Source of the DNA: Myroides fluvii
GTDB lineage: Bacteria; Bacteroidota; Bacteroidia; Flavobacteriales; Flavobacteriaceae
Assembly (NCBI RefSeq): GCF_009792295.1
Contig: NZ_CP039934.1
Location: 2,562,501 to 2,626,500 of the forward strand
Direction of reading: 5' to 3'
Length of the DNA: 64,000 nt
Below, piece by piece: positions 35,698 to 43,871 of the stretch; position 1 is the first letter of the stretch, and the number at the start of each line of letters is the position of its first letter. The position numbers and the translations under genes are program-made. The notes under the pieces were generated by a model, which searched no databases, had not been told where the DNA came from, and was given only the letters and a program-made list of their open reading frames with translations.

Positions 35698-36096
35698 ATG
35701 AAAGTAAACGTTAAAAAAATTCAAAAGAGTCGTGTTTATTCTGAAGAATTCAAACGCGAGATTGTTAGTTTATTTGAAAAAGGGACCTATAGTGTCCTTC
35801 AAATAAGTCGTTTATACAAAATTCCTAACTCTGCAATTTACCGATGGATTTATAAATTTTCTATCTTTAATGAACCAGGACAAAGAATTGTAGAGATGAA
35901 AGCAAGTAACACAAACAAAGTAAAAGAGCTAGAAGCTAAGGTTAAAGAACTAGAGCGCATGGTTGGTCAGAAACAAATTCAGGTAGATTTCTATTCTAAA
36001 CTTATAGAAATCGCTAGTGAAGAGTTAGATTATGACATATTAAAAAACTCAAACACCCCACAATCAACTGGTTCCGCCAAGAAAAGGAACAAATAA
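35698..36096 (+). CDS. IS3-family transposase OrfA
   Basis: 132 residues. The N-terminal helix-turn-helix (about 10-50; S-R-L-Y-K-I-P-N-S-A-I-Y-R-W) binds the IS ends and a leucine-zipper-like coiled coil (about 70-105; K-V-K-E-L-E-A-K-V-K-E-L-E-R-M-V) serves dimerisation. A slippery heptamer A-AAA-AAC at 36042-36048 is correctly phased in its frame, so a fraction of ribosomes should shift -1 into orfB and make a fused transposase of about 414 residues. Confidence 0.88.
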   Translation: MKVNVKKIQKSRVYSEEFKREIVSLFEKGTYSVLQISRLYKIPNSAIYRWIYKFSIFNEPGQRIVEMKASNTNKVKELEAKVKELERMVGQKQIQVDFYSKLIEIASEELDYDILKNSNTPQSTGSAKKRNK

Positions 36097-36941
36097 GCTA
36101 TTCTTTAAATAGTTTATATCGGACTATTGGAATTAGTAAACAAGCCGTAAATCAATATGCTAAGAAACAAGTTGTTTTTGATACAGAAGTATCTAAACTT
36201 GTATTAGAGGTGGATGATTTACGAGGCGAACATCCTGGTTGTGGGGTTGAGAAGATGTACTATACTTTAAAACCCAGTTTTTTAGGTAGAGATAAGTTTA
36301 TAGAGATTTTTATGAGCTTAGGGTATCGTTTGCACAAACGCAAGAATTATATCAAAACTACAGTAGCTTCTACTATACACTATCCAAATTTAATTAAAGG
36401 CATGCAGGTAAATGCTCCTTCAACCATATGGCAATCAGATATAACTTATATCAGAATAGGAGAAACTTTTTATTATGCTGTCTTTATTATAGATGTTTAT
36501 ACAAAGAAAATTGTAGGTTATCACGTCTCTGATAATATGAGAGCACAAGCCAATATAAAAGCCTTAAACATGGCTTTTAAAAACAATACTCCTCCTTTGA
36601 TCCATCATTCGGACAGAGGAAGTCAATATACTTATAAGGGATATGTTCAGTTGCTTAAAAACAAAGGAATAAATATTAGTATGGCTCTTTCTGCACAAGA
36701 TAATGCCTATGCTGAACGTATTAATAGAACCATTAAAAATGATTATTTAGAATATTGGAAACCTAAAAACTTCTGTGAACTCAAAAGATTAATTAAAAAA
36801 GCAGTCAACCACTATAATAATACCAGACCTCATAATTCAATAGCTAAAATGACGCCAGTTGAATTTGAAAACAAATGGTTTGGAAAAAGTACTTTTTCCA
36901 AACCATTTATTACTATATTTAATAATGAAGTTAATGTTTAA
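36036..36941 (+). CDS. IS3-family transposase OrfB (expressed by -1 frameshift)
   Basis: The frame is open from 36036, just upstream of the slippery site, and no good independent start lies at the beginning; an internal ATG at 36210 would miss the first part. The integrase core has the acidic triad: Asp in W-Q-S-D-I-T-Y, Asp in H-S-D-R-G-S-Q-Y-T and Glu in Y-A-E-R-I-N-R-T-I-K-N. I count 33 residues between the second Asp and the Glu, two fewer than in IS150. Ends 29 bases before the IS right end. Confidence 0.88.
   Translation, partial: HIKKLKHPTINWFRQEKEQISYSLNSLYRTIGISKQAVNQYAKKQVVFDTEVSKLVLEVDDLRGEHPGCGVEKMYYTLKPSFLGRDKFIEIFMSLGYRLHKRKNYIKTTVASTIHYPNLIKGMQVNAPSTIWQSDITYIRIGETFYYAVFIIDVYTKKIVGYHVSDNMRAQANIKALNMAFKNNTPPLIHHSDRGSQYTYKGYVQLLKNKGINISMALSAQDNAYAERINRTIKNDYLEYWKPKNFCELKRLIKKAVNHYNNTRPHNSIAKMTPVEFENKWFGKSTFSKPFITIFNNEVNV
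36042..36048 (+). promoter_or_regulatory. Programmed -1 frameshift site (AAAAAAC)
   Basis: The heptamer reads A AAA AAC in the orfA frame, the canonical slippery sequence of IS3 elements; a shift back by one continues into the long orfB frame. Confidence 0.8.
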
Positions 36942-36967
36942 AAACGGTCAACCATATTTAGGGACGT

Positions 36968-39900
36968 TCACTCCTCTCTTCTTTCTTCTCTCTTCTTTCT
37001 CTTTTCCATTTCCCCTCTATAGGCCCAATAGAATACCTGTGGTAAAATAGTGAAGGCTAAGATCATTCCGATGATTAACCCCCCAACAATCATAATGGCT
37101 AGCGGTTTCTGAATTTCAGATCCCATTCCATTAGATAATGCAGCTGGAAGTAATCCCATGGATCCCATAAGGGCAATCATGATTACAGGACGTATACGAC
37201 TTTTCACTCCGTCTCGAATGGCTTCTTCCAAAGACATGCGCTTCCTGAGGTTTTCTTTCATCACGCCAATGAGTACAATACCATCGATGGTAGAAACCCC
37301 AAAGAGAATGATAAATCCAATTCCAGCCGAAATACCAAAGGTAGTACCAGTAATCCAAAGGGAGATAAAACCACCAATAAAGGCAAATGGCAAGGTAAGC
37401 GAAGCAATAGCTGTATCTTTTACATTCCCAAAGTTAAAGTACAAGAGAATTAAAATTAAAATCAAAGAAACAGGAACTACTAAAATAAGCTGTTTTGCCG
37501 CTCTTTCTTTACTTTCAAATTCTCCTGCCCATTCCATTTTTGTAGCAGCAGGTAAATGGACTTCTTTGTCTACTTTAGCTCGTGCTTCTGCAATGGTACT
37601 TCCCAAATCGCGCCCTTCGATACTAAAACCAATACCGATATAACGACTATTTCCTTCGCGATAGATGAATGCAGGTCCGGTGTGATAATCGATCGTTGCA
37701 ATCTCTTTTAGAGGCACTTGTTTGCCATCTAAACTGGGGATTAAAATATTTTCAATTTTCTCTGCCGAATCGCGGTAGTTTTTGTCAAAACGCAACACGA
37801 CATCAAACATGCGTTCATCTTCATAAAAGGTGGTAGCTGCTTGGCCTCCAATCGTCATGGCAATTACCGCTTGAGCATCGGCGGTAGTAACCGCGTATTT
37901 TGCCATTTTAGAATCGCTCAAAGAAATGCGCAATTCTGGTAAACCAATGTTTTTAAAGACATTCAAGTCTGTAATACCAGGTACATCTTTGATGCTTTGC
38001 GCCACTTGTGCCGCATATTGCTCTAAATCAAAGAGGTTATCCCCGAATATTTTAATCACCAAGGCACTTTTAACTCCAGCTACATATTCTTCTACGTTGT
38101 CTTGAATAGGTTGACTAAATCCAAAGTTGATTCCGGGGTATTTTTCTAGGGAAACTCTCATTTCTTCGAGTAACTCATCTTTTGAAACAGAGCGTTTCCA
38201 TTCTTTTTCAGGTTTTAATTGGGTGTGGAATTCAATATTAAAGAATCCCGTTGGATCGGTTCCATCATTGGGACGTCCTGTTTGGGTGAGAACAAATTCT
38301 ACTTCTTCAAAATCACGCAAAATTCCTTTCATTTCTTTGGCTAAACGAACGGATTCGTTGAGGTTGATACTACTCGGTAAGGTTGCGCGTATATAGATTG
38401 CTCCTTCGTTTAATTTGGGTAAGAATTCGGATCCGTAATAATGGAAGCGAACTCCGCAGATAACCAAGATTAAACCAAATAGAGCAAACGTCAGTTTTTT
38501 GTGGTAGAAACTCCAGTTGAACATCTTGTAAATGGAGTTCTTAAAGAATCTAGATATAAAATTCTCGCGTTCTTGAATGTCTTTGGTTAGCAATAATTTA
38601 CACATAGCAGGAACGTAGGTCAAACTCAATATTAATGAACCTAACAAGGCATATCCCAAGGTAAAAGCCAAAGGAGAAAACATTTTTCCTTCTACTTTTT
38701 CGAAAGAGAAGATAGGCATTAAAGCGACGATGAGAATGAGTAAGGCAAAGAAAATATACCCTGCTACACTGCCTGCACTTTTTCTAATCGTTCCCAGTTT
38801 AGACATTTTGTTGAATCGCTTCATACCGACGAGCTGGGCTTTCTTCTCTAGCCCAACAAAGACGTGCTCTACGATAACCAAGGTTCCTTCTAGTAATAAC
38901 CCAAAATCTAGGGCTCCCATAGAAATCAGATTCGCCGGCAATCCTTGAATTTTCAACATGATGATGGCAAACAAGAAAGACAGTGGAATTACGGTTGCTA
39001 CAATAAAAGTAGTACGCCAATTGTACAAAAAGATAAACACAATCACCGAAACGAGTAAAACCCCTTCGATTAGGTTTTTAGTTACCGTATGCACCGTTGT
39101 ATTGACTAAATCTGTACGGTCAATAATCGGTACTATTTTTACATTTTTTGGTAAAATACGATTGTTTAAATCGTCTATTTTTAGTTTTAGGTTACTGATT
39201 ACTTCACTTGGATTTTGACCTCGAAGCATCACGACAATTCCCTGTACAACATCGTCTTCATCTTGATAGCTCACTTGCCCTAAACGCGGTTTGGCATTGA
39301 TTTCTACGTTGGCTACGTGTTTCACCAAAATAGGGGTATTGCCTTTCACTTCAATCAAGATATTTTCGATATCCTCTACATTGTCTAATAGTCCAACCCC
39401 GCGTACCACATAGGCTTGATCACCACGTTGGATGACATCACCACCTACGTTGATATTGCTTTTTTCTACCGCTTCGTAAACATCCAAAGGGGATAGACCA
39501 TAGTTGACTAATTCCGTTGGGTTAATTTGAATTTCAAAGATTTTTTCTTCTCCACCAAAACTCACCACATCGGCTACACCTGGCACAGATAAGAGTTCTC
39601 GTTCTACTACCCAATCTTGAATAGAAGTAACTTCTTTGATGGGTAAATCACTTTGGATGATATAGCGAAAAATCTCCCCTGTGGCACCCGATGGCGGTTC
39701 AATTTCAAAGTCAGCACCTTCCGGTAGGTTGACATTTCCCATGCGGTTTGACGCATATTGCTGGGCGTAAAAATCATCGATTTCATCATTGAAAATTACC
39801 GTTACTACCGATAGACCAAAAAGGGAGATGGAACGCACTTCCGCTTTGTTGGGAATCGTATTCATCTCTTTGGAAATCGGGAGGGTAATAAACTTTTCTA

Positions 39901-40090
39901 TTTCTTCTGCACTACGTCCAGGCCATTGGGTAATAATACGCGCACGGGTATTGGTTACATCCGGAAAGGCTTCGATGGGCGTGTGTATGTAGCTGTAAAT
40001 TCCACCAAACAACAATAACAGTACACCAAAAAGAACGATGAACGTGTTTTTGAGGGAAAAGGCTACAATATTTTTGACAAATTTTTGCAT
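36968..40090 (-). CDS. CzcA/CusA-family heavy-metal RND permease
   Basis: 1040 residues, normal length. 12 membrane segments and the porter domains are recognisable. Segment 4 carries A-L-D-F-G-L-L-L-E-G-T-L-V-I-V-E-H, the D-F-G class with E-G instead of D-G, so the substrate is probably a divalent cation but is not certain. The final residues K-R-K-K-R-E-E-R-R-E-E are encoded by a purine-rich repeat, and the TGA stop coincides with the first bases of the IS end. It is the last gene of the operon and starts 19 bases after the adaptor gene. Confidence 0.88.
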   Translation of the reverse strand: MQKFVKNIVAFSLKNTFIVLFGVLLLLFGGIYSYIHTPIEAFPDVTNTRARIITQWPGRSAEEIEKFITLPISKEMNTIPNKAEVRSISLFGLSVVTVIFNDEIDDFYAQQYASNRMGNVNLPEGADFEIEPPSGATGEIFRYIIQSDLPIKEVTSIQDWVVERELLSVPGVADVVSFGGEEKIFEIQINPTELVNYGLSPLDVYEAVEKSNINVGGDVIQRGDQAYVVRGVGLLDNVEDIENILIEVKGNTPILVKHVANVEINAKPRLGQVSYQDEDDVVQGIVVMLRGQNPSEVISNLKLKIDDLNNRILPKNVKIVPIIDRTDLVNTTVHTVTKNLIEGVLLVSVIVFIFLYNWRTTFIVATVIPLSFLFAIIMLKIQGLPANLISMGALDFGLLLEGTLVIVEHVFVGLEKKAQLVGMKRFNKMSKLGTIRKSAGSVAGYIFFALLILIVALMPIFSFEKVEGKMFSPLAFTLGYALLGSLILSLTYVPAMCKLLLTKDIQERENFISRFFKNSIYKMFNWSFYHKKLTFALFGLILVICGVRFHYYGSEFLPKLNEGAIYIRATLPSSINLNESVRLAKEMKGILRDFEEVEFVLTQTGRPNDGTDPTGFFNIEFHTQLKPEKEWKRSVSKDELLEEMRVSLEKYPGINFGFSQPIQDNVEEYVAGVKSALVIKIFGDNLFDLEQYAAQVAQSIKDVPGITDLNVFKNIGLPELRISLSDSKMAKYAVTTADAQAVIAMTIGGQAATTFYEDERMFDVVLRFDKNYRDSAEKIENILIPSLDGKQVPLKEIATIDYHTGPAFIYREGNSRYIGIGFSIEGRDLGSTIAEARAKVDKEVHLPAATKMEWAGEFESKERAAKQLILVVPVSLILILILLYFNFGNVKDTAIASLTLPFAFIGGFISLWITGTTFGISAGIGFIILFGVSTIDGIVLIGVMKENLRKRMSLEEAIRDGVKSRIRPVIMIALMGSMGLLPAALSNGMGSEIQKPLAIMIVGGLIIGMILAFTILPQVFYWAYRGEMEKRKKREERREE
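36971..37013 (-). repeat. Purine-rich element forming the 3' end of the RND permease gene
   Basis: On the minus strand this is GGAAAAGAGAAAGAAGAGAG and AAGAAAGAAGAGAGGAG, the same kind of element as after acnA and glnA, here inside the coding frame. Confidence 0.6.
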
Positions 40091-40109
40091 GTGTTACTTT
40101 TCTTTTGAA

Positions 40110-41222
40110 TTACAAGTGATTGTTCAATTGCTCGTAAATTAATAATTCATTGGTTGTAATCACCGTTTCACCTTCTTGTACACCTCCAGAAATATAGGTG
40201 TACTCTTTATTTTTGGTCAGCGGTGTAATTTGGCGAATTTCTTGATGACAAGCATCTGTGTATACCACAACATAGTTTTGATTGTTGTCGAAGATGATCG
40301 AATTGTTCGGAACGGCTAATGCATCTCCTTGGTTGTCATCAATCAAGAGGTGAATTTCTGCAGACATGCCAGGGCGCAATTTCATCTCGTTGTTATTTAA
40401 TACAATACGCGCTTTCAGTACGCGTTCTTCTGCATCAAAAACCTGAGAAATATTCGATATTGTACCTTGAAATTTATCATCTGGATAAGCTAATGTACTT
40501 ACTTGTACTTCTGCATGGAGGTTGACATAACGCATGGAGGTAGCATATACATTGGCTAAAATCCACACGTCACTTAAATTTGCAATGGTAAATAGCGGTT
40601 CGTCTGTATCGGTAAGGGTCATACCTGTTACAATACTTTTGGTAACAATATAACCATCTTGTGGAGCGATAATTTGGTAGATTCCCTCTTTATTTTGACC
40701 ATTAAACATCGATAAATTGCTCTTAGCAGAACGGAGTTTACTTTCTAATACCTGAACATCTTCTTGTGCTTCTAGCAGTTCCTTTTGGGAGGAAATACCA
40801 TCTTGATACATGGAAGAAACAGATTCTAATTCGCGCTTAGCAACCTTTAATTCAGCTTCTGTTGCTCGCAGTTCTGTTTTGAATTCATTGAGGTCTGTAC
40901 TTCTAATCTCAGCGAGTAGTTGTCCTTTTTTGACAAAATCGCCCAGTGAAAATTTAGCACTAACGACAATACCTTCAACTAAGCTGTAAAAAGGAATGGT
41001 TTTATCTTGGTTGTATTCTACCGTTCCATTTAAACTCATGGTTCGCTGAATGGGGCGTTGTGTAACTTTAGCGAAATTCAAGCCTTTGCCAATTTCTTCT
41101 GGAATACAGTATGAATCTGGAGTTTGAGGTTCTTTTTCTTGTTGTTTGCAAGCTGATAAGGTTAGCGCAGCTAAAACAGCATAACCAATTGTATGTTTTG
41201 AGAATGTTTTGATTCTTTTCAT
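40110..41222 (-). CDS. RND efflux periplasmic adaptor lipoprotein
   Basis: 370 residues from the ATG at 41222, one base after the stop of the tolC gene; an earlier ATG would overlap that gene. The signal ends in a lipobox L-S-A-C, so it should be lipid-anchored. Lipoyl half-motifs flank a coiled-coil hairpin (about 105-165; E-L-R-A-T-E-A-E-L-K-V-A-K-R), followed by the beta-barrel and membrane-proximal domains. It lacks the metal-binding N and C extensions of the other adaptor in this window. It links permease and outer membrane channel of the same operon. Confidence 0.87.
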   Translation of the reverse strand: MKRIKTFSKHTIGYAVLAALTLSACKQQEKEPQTPDSYCIPEEIGKGLNFAKVTQRPIQRTMSLNGTVEYNQDKTIPFYSLVEGIVVSAKFSLGDFVKKGQLLAEIRSTDLNEFKTELRATEAELKVAKRELESVSSMYQDGISSQKELLEAQEDVQVLESKLRSAKSNLSMFNGQNKEGIYQIIAPQDGYIVTKSIVTGMTLTDTDEPLFTIANLSDVWILANVYATSMRYVNLHAEVQVSTLAYPDDKFQGTISNISQVFDAEERVLKARIVLNNNEMKLRPGMSAEIHLLIDDNQGDALAVPNNSIIFDNNQNYVVVYTDACHQEIRQITPLTKNKEYTYISGGVQEGETVITTNELLIYEQLNNHL

Positions 41223-41223
41223 A

Positions 41224-42513
41224 TTAAATATCTTTTCCAATAGCGAATTGTAAATTTTCCACTTGTTCGTTTAATTCTTTTTTTGTTTCTAGTAGAATGT
41301 TTTTGTTTTCTACATACGCTTCGACAAAATCCAAATACTCAATCATACTGACGTTTTTCTTCTGAAAGTTTTTGACATAAGCGTCGAGTAAATGATCCAA
41401 TTGAGTTTCGTAATCCGCATCGATCTGATCGTATAAATCTTTGGCTTGCATGTAGTTTCTCAGTGCTTCTATGATGTCGTTGGCAATTTCGTTTTGCTTG
41501 TTTTTTGCTTCTAATTCGGCAATTTGAACCCCGAGTTTCGCTTCTTTTATATTGCCCTTGTTGCGATCAAAGAGGGGAAGATCAAACGATAGTCCTAAAC
41601 CGACAAAGTTGCGCATGATATTTCCTGCACGATCATAATCAACCGCTACAGTAAGGTTTGGGGTACGTTCTGCTTTTTCTATTTCTACTTGTTTTTTAGC
41701 CTGATTGATCAGGTTTTCGTTGAGTAAGACGTCCGGTCTGTTTTCTTGGGCGTGAATGATCCAATCTTCAATTTGCAATTCGCTAATCATTTTGATGGGT
41801 GCCTCTAGGTTATTGGTTATGTAAATGGGCGTGTTAGCACCAATATTGATGAAGTTTTTTAATTCCTTCATCGCCTCTTCTAAATCTTTGGAAAGATCAA
41901 CTAATTCCTTTTTGAATTGGAGTTGAGCCGCTTTTAAACGGATATATTCACTTTGACTAATATTCCCTTGATTTAACTGATTTTTATATCCAGCAAGTAA
42001 GCGTTGGGTATTGTCGATTTGTTTTTGGTAAATTTCTTGTTGTTGTTGCAACATTTGAATATTCGTTAAGGTATTGCGCAAGGCAAGTTTAGATTCGCGT
42101 AAAACGATCTCAAAATCCGTTTGACGTTCTGCAATGGTCAATTTTTGTAGATCTATTCGCTTGCGTCTTTTTCCAGCCGTTTCTATTTCTTGTTCCAAAT
42201 GCAACGAAATCTGTTGCGAAGTTCCCCAATTGCCAAAAATAAGGGGCTGTTCTTCTATGTCAGTTGTGCGCCAAAGGTTTATTTCTGAAATTTCAAAAGT
42301 GGGATTGGGCCAAAGGCGCGCTTGAATAAGCTGTGCTTCAGCCTGAGAAATTTCCAGTCTTTTGGCTAGTAAATCTAAATTTTGTTCCAGGAATATGCCT
42401 TCTATTTCTTGTTTACTCAATTTTATTGTTTGTCCTTTTTCTTGCGCTTGTAGCATACAAGTAGAAAAAACTAAAATGGATAGTGTTAGTATACGTTTAA
42501 ACATTGTACTCAT
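41224..42513 (-). CDS. TolC-family outer membrane channel of the second RND system
   Basis: 429 residues with a signal peptide ending L-Q-A-Q and two efflux-protein repeats rich in long helices. It may start at 42513 or three codons later (42504); both give the same mature protein. It is first in a tolC-adaptor-permease operon (czcCBA order), with 1- and 19-base gaps. It has no Met-rich insert, unlike the other TolC protein. A TAATTTTG element lies at 42532-42525 on the minus strand. Confidence 0.87.
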   Translation of the reverse strand: MSTMFKRILTLSILVFSTCMLQAQEKGQTIKLSKQEIEGIFLEQNLDLLAKRLEISQAEAQLIQARLWPNPTFEISEINLWRTTDIEEQPLIFGNWGTSQQISLHLEQEIETAGKRRKRIDLQKLTIAERQTDFEIVLRESKLALRNTLTNIQMLQQQQEIYQKQIDNTQRLLAGYKNQLNQGNISQSEYIRLKAAQLQFKKELVDLSKDLEEAMKELKNFINIGANTPIYITNNLEAPIKMISELQIEDWIIHAQENRPDVLLNENLINQAKKQVEIEKAERTPNLTVAVDYDRAGNIMRNFVGLGLSFDLPLFDRNKGNIKEAKLGVQIAELEAKNKQNEIANDIIEALRNYMQAKDLYDQIDADYETQLDHLLDAYVKNFQKKNVSMIEYLDFVEAYVENKNILLETKKELNEQVENLQFAIGKDI

Positions 42514-42813
42514 AATTTAAGGTTCAAAATTACATTTCTCATATTATAAGGGCTTTGGAGTCGCATTAATAGCATATTAAAACTAGATTAGAATTCGATT
42601 AGAATGCTGATATTCTCCTACGCTTATCCCGTATACAGACAAAACACATGCCATTATGAGGTGTTTTATTAAAATAACATATTGTTTTGTAAAAATATAG
42701 TTTTTTTAATAGTTTAATTGGGTTTTTGTTTATTTTTTGTTTTGAATATTAAGATAAAATAGGTGATTTTTATCTTGTGTCTAAATGAAGGGAAGGAGGA
42801 TAGAGGTGAAGCA
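42514..42813. other. Intergenic region between the RND and T9SS loci
   Basis: About 300 AT-rich bases; the part next to the tolC gene probably holds its promoter. No gene or repeat is seen. Confidence 0.4.
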
Positions 42814-42848
42814 CAAAAAAAGCCTATTACCGAGAGGGAATAGGCTTG
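42814..42848 (-). terminator. Terminator of the downstream T9SS operon
   Basis: On the minus strand AAGCCTATT pairs with AATAGGCTT around a ten-base loop and is followed by a T run. It lies 38 bases past the PorP/SprF stop. Confidence 0.85.
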
Positions 42849-42885
42849 TTCTACATTTTGATAAAATTGTCTTTGTTTTTTGTTG

Positions 42886-43812
42886 TTAGAAATAACGAGA
42901 GGAACTGGATACTTTCTTAGACAAGAAAATGTCGTATAACACCATAAACTCGTGAGAACCCTTGGCTACTTTGTTGATATCCGATGTGATGTAATCATAT
43001 GCATAACCGACGCGAAGCTGTGGGGTAACGCGGTAGTTAATCATTCCTCCAACAGCGTCCTCTAAGCGGTAACTAACTCCTGCTTCAATCTTGTTCAGGT
43101 ACATCACATTCATATTCAAATCAAAGGATACTGGTGAATTCATCGCGTATTTGATCATCGTTGAGGGTTTTAATTTCCAATCTTGATCCAAGTCAAAAAC
43201 ATATCCTCCGTTCAAATATAGGTGAATCTCGCGTTGACCAAAGTTCTTCCCATCGTAATTCAAATAGTATTCTTTTATCATGTTGGGTACCCCTAAACCG
43301 ATAAAGTACTTATCCGTATAGTAGTACGCTCCAATTCCAGCATTGAATAAGGTCGATTTGCTGTCTTGACCAAATGCAGGGTCACCCGCGTCAATCGTAT
43401 AGCCATTTCCAATATCAGAAAATAGATTGGCACTGTGGAACGTTGCGCCTGCCTTGATTCCCAAAGCTAACTTGTGAACTCCTCCTAACTCTAAAGTATA
43501 AGAGAAGTCTCCGTAAATGTTGTTCTCCGTAACCGGACCAATGCGATCATTGATGAAAGACAAACCTACACCCACTTTTTTTCCTACTCTACTGTTGATG
43601 AAAAAAGTTCCTGTTTCAGGTGCCCCATCAAAGCCGGCCCATTGCTTGCGGTACAATGCTCCCATTGAAACAGCATCCTTTGAGCCAGCGTAAGCAGGAT
43701 TCACAACACTCATGTTGTACATATACTGCGTATACTGCGGATTCTGCTGCGCTTGCACCTCAAGACAACTAAGTAAACTCAGCACCCCTACTGTTAAATA
43801 TAGTTTTTTCAT
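42886..43812 (-). CDS. PorP/SprF-family T9SS outer membrane protein, copy 2
   Basis: 308 residues from the ATG at 43812, which begins the signal peptide M-K-K-L-Y-L-T-V-G-V (ending V-Q-A-Q). The family hallmark Q-N-P-Q-Y-T-Q-Y-M-Y-N and N-P-A-Y-A-G-S follow the cleavage site; the rest is a beta barrel. In Bacteroidota, PorP/SprF-like proteins next to type B substrates act with the T9SS in secretion or surface attachment of those substrates. It follows such a substrate by 59 bases. It is almost identical to the copy at 49853-50779: I see only two differences in the mature protein and three in the signal peptide. Confidence 0.9.
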   Translation of the reverse strand: MKKLYLTVGVLSLLSCLEVQAQQNPQYTQYMYNMSVVNPAYAGSKDAVSMGALYRKQWAGFDGAPETGTFFINSRVGKKVGVGLSFINDRIGPVTENNIYGDFSYTLELGGVHKLALGIKAGATFHSANLFSDIGNGYTIDAGDPAFGQDSKSTLFNAGIGAYYYTDKYFIGLGVPNMIKEYYLNYDGKNFGQREIHLYLNGGYVFDLDQDWKLKPSTMIKYAMNSPVSFDLNMNVMYLNKIEAGVSYRLEDAVGGMINYRVTPQLRVGYAYDYITSDINKVAKGSHEFMVLYDIFLSKKVSSSSRYF

Positions 43813-43871
43813 ATACGGTATATTTTTTAAAAGCAACTAGATGTAATCGTACACCTAGTTGCCTGTGTGTA

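Larger units (their letters stand above)
35653..36970 (+). mobile_element. Complete IS3-family insertion sequence, 1318 bp
   Basis: Imperfect terminal inverted repeats of about 25 bases: left end TGTACGTCTCTGATATAGG then TTGACC, right end (reverse complement) TGAACGTCCCTAAATATGG then TTGACC. Both start with TG as in IS3 elements. A 3-bp direct repeat CTC flanks the ends (35650-35652 and 36971-36973), as expected for a target duplication. Inside are orfA and orfB with a programmed -1 frameshift signal. All parts needed for activity appear intact. Confidence 0.85.
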
